A stretch of 64,000 nt of DNA from NCBI RefSeq assembly GCF_042658845.1, contig NZ_JBHSRI010000002.1:1-64000 (forward strand), in the 5' to 3' direction. Below, in pieces: positions 59,801 to 64,000 of the stretch; position 1 is the first letter of the stretch; every line of letters starts with the position of its first letter. The translations under genes and the position numbers were made by a program. The notes under the pieces were generated by a model. The model was not told the DNA's origin and did no database searches. It saw only the letters and a list, made by a program, of their open reading frames with translations. Source of the DNA: Paenisporosarcina macmurdoensis (GTDB taxonomy: Bacteria; Bacillota; Bacilli; Bacillales_A; Planococcaceae).

Positions 59801-60131
59801 GGTTGACTTCCCAGAACCACATTTGTTCATTGGCCATGTGGAAGATGACTTCATATTCGACTCCTTGAACCGTTCCAGCCCATTTTGCTTTGTTTGCTGA
59901 AGTTGAAAAAGTACTCGCCGATTTCACTCCGAGTAGGGGGTAGAAGTCAATTTTGTCGTTAGTAAAAACGCGTAAGAAAATGTTATTAAGCGAGCCGTCG
60001 ATGGCGTTGCCGAAAAGCTGATTAACCATTATGTTGTTGTGAGAGAAATTTGATACATCTCCAGATGGAAGAAAATAAACTTGCGTATCACCAGTTTGAA
60101 GATGACATGTCTCCGTTGTATTTAAAGTCAT
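56820..60131 (-). CDS. GH94 1,2-beta-oligoglucan phosphorylase-like enzyme
   Basis: A cytoplasmic 1103-residue glycoside phosphorylase. The length matches 1,2-beta-oligoglucan phosphorylases such as Listeria innocua Lin1839 (about 1107), much longer than cellobiose phosphorylase (about 810). The GH94 general-acid Asp lies in SSYGDGDWDDTLQPANP (about residue 747). YGGAAWGTRDVCQGPTEY and KGGWRIYSSGPGIYMNQL line the typical (alpha/alpha)6 active site. It would release glucose-1-phosphate from sophorooligosaccharides. The GH3 neighbour starts the operon; ATG here is two bases after the GH3 stop, with AGGGAGG inside GH3. The same GH94-GH3-binding-protein set exists in Listeria. Linkage specificity is inferred. 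Confidence 0.85.
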   Translation of the reverse strand: MTLNTTETCHLQTGDTQVYFLPSGDVSNFSHNNIMVNQLFGNAIDGSLNNIFLRVFTNDKIDFYPLLGVKSASTFSTSANKAKWAGTVQGVEYEVIFHMANEQMWFWEVNLDGNELEVDLMYGQDVGLAHPNALRSNEAYTAQYLDHAVFEDDSTGFTVCTRQNQQQGDDFPYLQQGSLGKNIGYSTDGFQFFGLSYKGTDIPEALTKSALANETYQYEFAYTALQSEKMQLRGKTSFVFYGAVASNHPDAVKNPLFKQEIHQAWANLDKEELSFNTIDSLHNLAFSAARTISSSAMTSAEVDARYPQKVLEEWDGDSLLSFFTPTYEHIVLKEKELQLERSHGHIVMSGENHQLGEPVITSTSYMPGVFNAQLVLGNTSMNKLLSNVRNPLNIMKTSGQRIYVKLDGRYQLLTMPAVYELGFNYARWIYKLADDELTITNFTVVDKKAVTLHVSSSKNKSYDFMVTNQITMNNNEYDVPFHLEIEDDHSFIVTADANSDSAHVHPELAYRFMLNGSTMKVAKLKEASLVSLEITNSSDWTLTMEGSLVGEFGNVSPLDFDMEKSRYQTYYKGVMNGFALSLPENQESVEKVNAIAWWYTHNMLVHYSVPHGLEQYGGAAWGTRDVCQGPTEYFLATHQYDGVKDIIKTLYAHQYEDTGEWPQWFMFDEYQKIQQDHSHGDVIVWPLKVVADYLTATHDYEILDMTIPYTDRSDFSFTASATLMDHIRKQIKSIKDNFLHDTHLSSYGDGDWDDTLQPANPKLKQYMVSSWTVALTFQTIRNLATSLQTVNPQESHELMSLAAGIEKDFKTYMLNTGVIPGFLYFEDLENPENMVHPSDSKTGITYRLLPMTRGMISELLTPEEAASHEALIKEHFYCPDGVRLMNRPANYDGGVSKHFKRAEQASNFGREIGLQYVHAHIRFVEAMAKLGRKEEVWKGLETINPIGITKVVSNAEKRQSNAYFSSSDGNFKTRYEAQERFSELRTGQVSVKGGWRIYSSGPGIYMNQLISNGLGIRQQAEHLEIDPVLPASLDGLECSFVVYGKPVTIRYHLSGQQSALAINGKEVAYERLQNRYRQGGVKIAKDDLNRVLTDGQNLIEVWV

Positions 60132-60133
60132 GA

Positions 60134-62311
60134 TTAGTTCCTCCCTGATATCAATTGGAATGAATGTGATAAAACGTCTTTGCTATTCGTTCCTGCATAT
60201 AAAACAAATGATCCTTTATCACTCTTAAACGAAAGATCAGCGTGATGATAACGAAGTTGTTGTTCTGTAATCGTAAAAGTCACTTGTTTCGTTTCACCAG
60301 GTTTAAGTGAAATGCGTTGGAAGCTCTTTAGTTCTTTCAAAGGACGAACCACTTCGCCAACTAGGTCTTGAATATAAAACTGAACAATTTCTTCACCTGT
60401 GACGTTGCCAACATTCGAAACGGTCACAGTCGCCGTAATGTCAGTGTCCTTTGTCAGTTGAGTAGAAGTCAGTTCAAGGTCTGAATAGCTCAACTGCGTA
60501 TAACTTAGTCCGAAACCAAAAGGAAACAAAGGTTCATTTGGCGCATCTAAATACTGAGATACATAACGTTCCTGTGCATCGGGTGCACCTTGTGGTCGAC
60601 CAGTATTAAAGTGGTTATAATACACGGGAACTTGTCCTACATTGTCAGGGAACGACATTGTCAGTTTTCCTGAAGGATTTTTGATACCGTAAAGTAGGTC
60701 TACGATGGCACTTCCTCCTTCGCTTCCCGGATACCAAGCTTCAAGTACAGCATCACTATGTTCAAGGACGCCATGTAGGTCGAGAGGACGTCCGTTAAAT
60801 AGAATGGTGATCATTGGTTTTCCGCAAGTGGCTAAAGCTTTTAGTAACTCCAGTTGAGGAGCGGGCAATTGAATATTTGTTCGACAGCCTGCTTCGCCAC
60901 TCATGTCACTATCTTCTCCAACTGCCACAACGATTACATCCGCATTAGACGCTGCTTGCATAGCTTCTTCAAGCTGTTGCGATGAGATTGTTTCTACATG
61001 ACAACCTGTTACAATGTTCAGCTGTTCAATAGGAAGATGTTTTTCAAATGCTTGTTTTAATGTAACTGCTTCTTCTTTAACTCCAAGTGCTGACCAAGGT
61101 CCTAAAATATCGCCACTGTCTGCAAATGGTCCGATTAAGGCAATTTTCTTGTTGCTATTAAGAGGGAGTGTGTGATGGTCGTTTTTCAATAGAACACAAG
61201 ATTTCGTTGCAAGTTCTCTTGATACTTGAAGATGATCTTGATGGCCGACCACTTGTTGTTCAAGCTCTACATCAGCGCCTCTATAAGGCTTTTCAAATAA
61301 TCCGAGTTTCTCTTTTAATGTAAGAATGCGAAGAACTGCTTCGTCAATAATGGTTTCCTTTATCTCGCCTTCAGCTATTAATTGTGCTAAATGTTGAACA
61401 TAGCACGCGGTCATCATTTCAATATCGACCCCTGCTTTTATTGCTTTCAACGCTGCTTCTTTGTCATCTTCAGCTACACCATGAGGGATCAATTCCTTCA
61501 CAGCACCCCAATCCGAAATTAAGATGCCATCAAAGCCCCATTCTTCACGCAGTAAGCTTCTCATTAACTTTTCATTGCCTGATGCAGGAATGCCATCTAC
61601 AGTATTGAATGCAGTCATGACCATTTCACAGCCTTCATCAAGAGCGGCTTTATAGCCAGGGAGATAAAATTCTCTTAGCTGTCTTTCTGAAAGATCCACT
61701 GTATTGTAATCTCGGCCTGCCTCAGCAGCGCCATAAGCTGCGAAATGTTTGACACATGCTGCTACAGATTGAAGGTCGTTAGCTAAGTCTTGTCCTTGAA
61801 ATCCTCTGACAAAGGCTCTTGCGAAGACTTGATTTAAGTAGGAATCTTCACCAGTAGATTCCATCACACGTCCCCATCGAGGGTCACGAACCAAATCAAC
61901 CATAGGAGCAAACGTCACATGGACACCAGAAACGGATGCTTCTTTTGCTGCGATTTCTGCACTTTTTTGAGCAAGCTCAGGGTCCCAGCTACACGCGATT
62001 GCTAAAGGCACAGGGAAAATGGTTTTATAACCATGAATAATATCCGCCATGAACAACAGTGGAATACCAAGTCGATTATTTTCAAGATGTGTCTTTTGAA
62101 TGGATATCACTTCAGCGGCACCCGCGACACCTAGTACAGAACCAGCATGTTCAATATGTTCGTCACTAATTGGCATTGCCGCCATCGGTCCTGTTATATG
62201 TCCTTGCTCAGTTGAGCCTTTGAAGAAAGGACTTGCCAGCTGTAGTAACTGTGCGATTTTTTCATGTAATGTCATTTGTTTCATCAGGTTTTGGATTGTT
62301 GACGTAGTCAT
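60134..62311 (-). CDS. bglX: GH3 beta-glucosidase
   Basis: A 725-residue retaining beta-glucosidase, no signal peptide, so cytoplasmic. Order: GH3 N-domain (RWGRVMESTGEDSYLNQVFARAFVRGFQG, KHFAAYGAAEAGRDYN; nucleophile Asp in GILISDWGAV about residue 266), GH3 C-domain (KIALIGPFADSGDILGPWSALG; VVAVGEDSDMSGEAG with candidate acid/base Glu) and a fibronectin-III-like C-terminus (GEEIVQFYIQDLVGEVVRPLKELKSF). With the GH94 enzyme it would hydrolyse sophorose-type short oligomers, as the Listeria Lin1840 counterpart does. It is first in the minus-strand operon, GGAGG before ATG, behind a LacI-type palindrome. Confidence 0.92.
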   Translation of the reverse strand: MTTSTIQNLMKQMTLHEKIAQLLQLASPFFKGSTEQGHITGPMAAMPISDEHIEHAGSVLGVAGAAEVISIQKTHLENNRLGIPLLFMADIIHGYKTIFPVPLAIACSWDPELAQKSAEIAAKEASVSGVHVTFAPMVDLVRDPRWGRVMESTGEDSYLNQVFARAFVRGFQGQDLANDLQSVAACVKHFAAYGAAEAGRDYNTVDLSERQLREFYLPGYKAALDEGCEMVMTAFNTVDGIPASGNEKLMRSLLREEWGFDGILISDWGAVKELIPHGVAEDDKEAALKAIKAGVDIEMMTACYVQHLAQLIAEGEIKETIIDEAVLRILTLKEKLGLFEKPYRGADVELEQQVVGHQDHLQVSRELATKSCVLLKNDHHTLPLNSNKKIALIGPFADSGDILGPWSALGVKEEAVTLKQAFEKHLPIEQLNIVTGCHVETISSQQLEEAMQAASNADVIVVAVGEDSDMSGEAGCRTNIQLPAPQLELLKALATCGKPMITILFNGRPLDLHGVLEHSDAVLEAWYPGSEGGSAIVDLLYGIKNPSGKLTMSFPDNVGQVPVYYNHFNTGRPQGAPDAQERYVSQYLDAPNEPLFPFGFGLSYTQLSYSDLELTSTQLTKDTDITATVTVSNVGNVTGEEIVQFYIQDLVGEVVRPLKELKSFQRISLKPGETKQVTFTITEQQLRYHHADLSFKSDKGSFVLYAGTNSKDVLSHSFQLISGRN

Positions 62312-62337
62312 TCAGTAACCTCCATCTACTATAGTTT

Positions 62338-62351
62338 GTGAAACGTTTCAC
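62338..62351. promoter_or_regulatory. LacI-type operator 1 (GTGAAACGTTTCAC)
   Basis: A perfect 14-bp palindrome centred on CG, 27 bp before the GH3 start codon. Probably bound by a LacI-family repressor not encoded in this window. Confidence 0.75.
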
Positions 62352-62495
62352 TTTAAGGTGTTCTATGGGATTCTTCCTTATTACAATAGGAATGGGATAT
62401 GATTTGTTTGTATCATGTAACTTAATAGTAGAACTTTTTTCCATACAAAGATAGGATTTTAACTAGTTATTCTCATATAACAACGGAAATGATAC

Positions 62496-62508
62496 CTAAA
62501 ACGTTTAG
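62496..62508. promoter_or_regulatory. LacI-type operator 2 (CTAAAACGTTTAG)
   Basis: A near-palindrome of the same CG-centred class, midway between the divergent genes. Confidence 0.5.
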
Positions 62509-62557
62509 TATTTTCTGCTTATATAAAATGAAATAATTAATTATTTCGCAAAACAGT

Positions 62558-62571
62558 TGTAAGCGTATTCA
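62558..62571 (+). promoter_or_regulatory. cre-like site before the sugar-binding lipoprotein
   Basis: TGTAAGCGTATTCA fits the CcpA consensus TGWAARCGYTWNCW. Confidence 0.55.
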
Positions 62572-62593
62572 ATTTTCATTATAATAGAATTAT

Positions 62594-62605
62594 CGAAACG
62601 TTTCA
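62594..62605. promoter_or_regulatory. LacI-type operator 3 (CGAAACGTTTCA)
   Basis: GAAACGTTTC core as in operator 1, 106-117 bp before the binding-protein start. Three related sites in one divergent region suggest joint control and possible looping. Confidence 0.7.
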
Positions 62606-62710
62606 ACAGCGTAACGATTATATTATCAAAAGAAAACAAATGATTATATGATGGTTTCAGAGAGTCGTTTACAAACACAGGATCACAATAGAAAAGGAGA
62701 TGGACATCAA

Positions 62711-63934
62711 ATGAAGAAAAAAGGATTGGTTTACTCAGCAGTTTTAGCAGTTGGTTTATCAAGTATTTTAGCTGGTTGTGGTAACGGAGAAAAAGATGGA
62801 GACAAAACGTTATCTGTTTGGGCAATGGGTGGAGAAGGCAAGCTACTAAGTGAAATGACAGAGAAATTCGAAAAAGACAATCCAGGCTTAGATGTAAAAG
62901 TGCAAGCTATCCCTTGGGAATCTGCTCATGACAAATTACTAACAGCTGTCGCATCGGGTAACGGTCCAGACGTATTGCAATTAGGTACAACATGGGTTGC
63001 GGAATTTGCAGATGCAGGTGCATTACTTGATCTGACTGAACATATGGAAGATTACCCTGAGTTTGATCCTGAAAATTACTTTGAAGGTGCTCAATCTTCC
63101 ATGAAGTATGACGATAAAGTGATTGGTATTCCTTGGTATGTAGAAACACGTACGATGTACTACCGCACAGATTTATTAGAAGAAGTAGGTTTCCCAGAGG
63201 CTCCAGCAACATGGGATGAACTAAAAGATGCGTCTTCTAAACTATCTGAATCTGGTGAAGATGTGTATGGACTGGACATTGATTTAAATGATCAGGTAAC
63301 ACCATTTATCTTCGCTTGGCAAAATGGATTTGAGTTCGATGCGAAAAACCCTAATTTCTCTTCTCCTGAATTTAAAGGAGCAATTGACTATTACACGAGT
63401 TACTTTAAAGATGGAATTAGTTCACCAGCTAAAGGCGTTGATATTGTACAAGCCTTTAAAGATGGAAAAAAACCAATCTTCTTCAGTGGTCCTTGGATGA
63501 TTAATGTATTAAACGATCAAGCACCTGATTTAGAAGGTAAGTGGGCAGTTGCAACAATGCCAGCACAAGAAAACAACATTTCAAGTATTGGTGGAGCTAA
63601 TTTCTCTGTCTTCCATAATACTGAAATGGTTGACGAATCTTTAGACTTTATTTCATATATGAATGAAGTGGATACTCAGTTAGAATGGATGGAAACATCA
63701 AATACACTTCCTTCTCGTTTAGAAGCTTGGGAAGATCCAAAATTAGCAGACGATGAAATGTATGCGACATTTGGTGAGCAACTTGAAAGTTCACAAGGGG
63801 CACCTCAGATTAAAGAGTGGGAAAAAATTGCACAAGAACTACTTGCTTCTATAGAACGAATTGTCAGCGGTGGTGCTGATGTGGATGCAGAACTTAAAGG
63901 TTTAGATGAAAAAGCAAAAGGCATGATTAAATAA
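62711..63934 (+). CDS. ABC transporter sugar-binding lipoprotein
   Basis: A 407-residue family-1 solute-binding protein. Signal peptide MKKKGLVYSAVLAVGLSSIL with lipobox LAGC (Cys24). TLSVWAMGGEGKLLSEMTEKFEKDNPG begins the mature fold; GNGPDVLQLGTTWVAEFADAGALLDL, IPWYVETRTMYYRTDLLEE and ALxxGKKPIFFSGPWM-like KDGKKPIFFSGPWM are typical. AAAAGGAGA precedes ATG 62711; ATG 62648 is rejected. Divergent from the GH3-GH94 operon, so probably the sophorooligosaccharide receptor, like Lin1841 beside Lin1839-1840. The permease genes expected next lie outside the window. Confidence 0.9.
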   Translation: MKKKGLVYSAVLAVGLSSILAGCGNGEKDGDKTLSVWAMGGEGKLLSEMTEKFEKDNPGLDVKVQAIPWESAHDKLLTAVASGNGPDVLQLGTTWVAEFADAGALLDLTEHMEDYPEFDPENYFEGAQSSMKYDDKVIGIPWYVETRTMYYRTDLLEEVGFPEAPATWDELKDASSKLSESGEDVYGLDIDLNDQVTPFIFAWQNGFEFDAKNPNFSSPEFKGAIDYYTSYFKDGISSPAKGVDIVQAFKDGKKPIFFSGPWMINVLNDQAPDLEGKWAVATMPAQENNISSIGGANFSVFHNTEMVDESLDFISYMNEVDTQLEWMETSNTLPSRLEAWEDPKLADDEMYATFGEQLESSQGAPQIKEWEKIAQELLASIERIVSGGADVDAELKGLDEKAKGMIK

Positions 63935-64000
63935 AGGTAGATTAGTTGAAAAATAGTTCGACAATCTCCTAAATGACGCAGGTTCATCTTGCACAAATGA

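Overview
The window is a low-GC Firmicutes chromosome segment. It probably comes from an aerobic, endospore-forming member of the Planococcaceae (Sporosarcina/Paenisporosarcina/Lysinibacillus relatives). Grounds for this: strong AGGAGG-type ribosome binding sites, frequent TTG/GTG starts, a complete cotJABC spore-coat operon, four S-layer-homology (SLH) surface proteins, CcpA-type cre sites, and arg/nag/mur operons organised as in Bacillales. The family placement is inference. No rRNA, tRNA, CRISPR array, complete insertion sequence or prophage was seen.

Layout. 0.5-8.7 kb: N5-(carboxyethyl)ornithine synthase with an apparent ATT start, small unknown proteins, a GNAT acetyltransferase, a macro-domain protein next to a vWA protein, a SEC-C/HTH/TPR protein and a LytTR regulator. 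8.9-18.4 kb: acetyl-CoA hydrolase/CoA-transferase, an SLH beta-propeller protein, argCJBD, and an SLH/CAP-like protein. 18.6-26.7 kb: an amino-sugar island with crr(EIIA)-nagA-nagB-nagR facing a murQ-murP-mupG-murR operon. MurP carries only IIB and IIC, so the EIIA encoded next door may serve it. 26.9-35 kb: RNase H-like protein, HtrA-like protease, three prepilin-like proteins, a zinc-ribbon miniprotein, an orphan Imm26-like immunity protein, and a methyltransferase with a decayed duplicate of its 3' end. 35.2-45 kb: lipoprotein, cotJABC, a probably leaderless ArsR regulator with a paired DUF606 transporter, an LVIVD propeller, a second SLH/CAP-like protein and an SLH-anchored subtilase. 45.5-52.5 kb: an eight-gene hexuronate operon (TRAP dctPQM, FCD-GntR, kdgK, kdgA, uxuA, uxuB-type SDR). 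52.8-56.1 kb: SGNH hydrolase, alpha/beta hydrolase, a 48-residue membrane protein and a sigma-70 region-2 miniprotein. 56.8-63.9 kb: a sophorooligosaccharide (1,2-beta-glucan) locus with a GH94 phosphorylase, a GH3 beta-glucosidase and a divergent sugar-binding lipoprotein, with three LacI-type palindromes between them.

The most unusual signal is intergenic. Short-motif arrays of at least four unrelated sequence families sit at seven loci, and nearly all repeat at the same period of 21 bp (conserved word of 8-14 bp, variable remainder). The families are GTCCAYTC, ATATCGTGASTAGT, TTACAACTAA and GGGAATAAA. One array carries two copies of a roughly 100-bp hairpin element. A second dispersed family of about 60 bp with a hairpin core (seven copies), a GC-rich family of about 130 bp (three copies) and a set of terminators with a shared TTGTATC-like loop occupy many of the remaining gaps.

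All coordinates were derived by eye from the sequence. Family names rest on recognised motifs and gene context, not on database searches.
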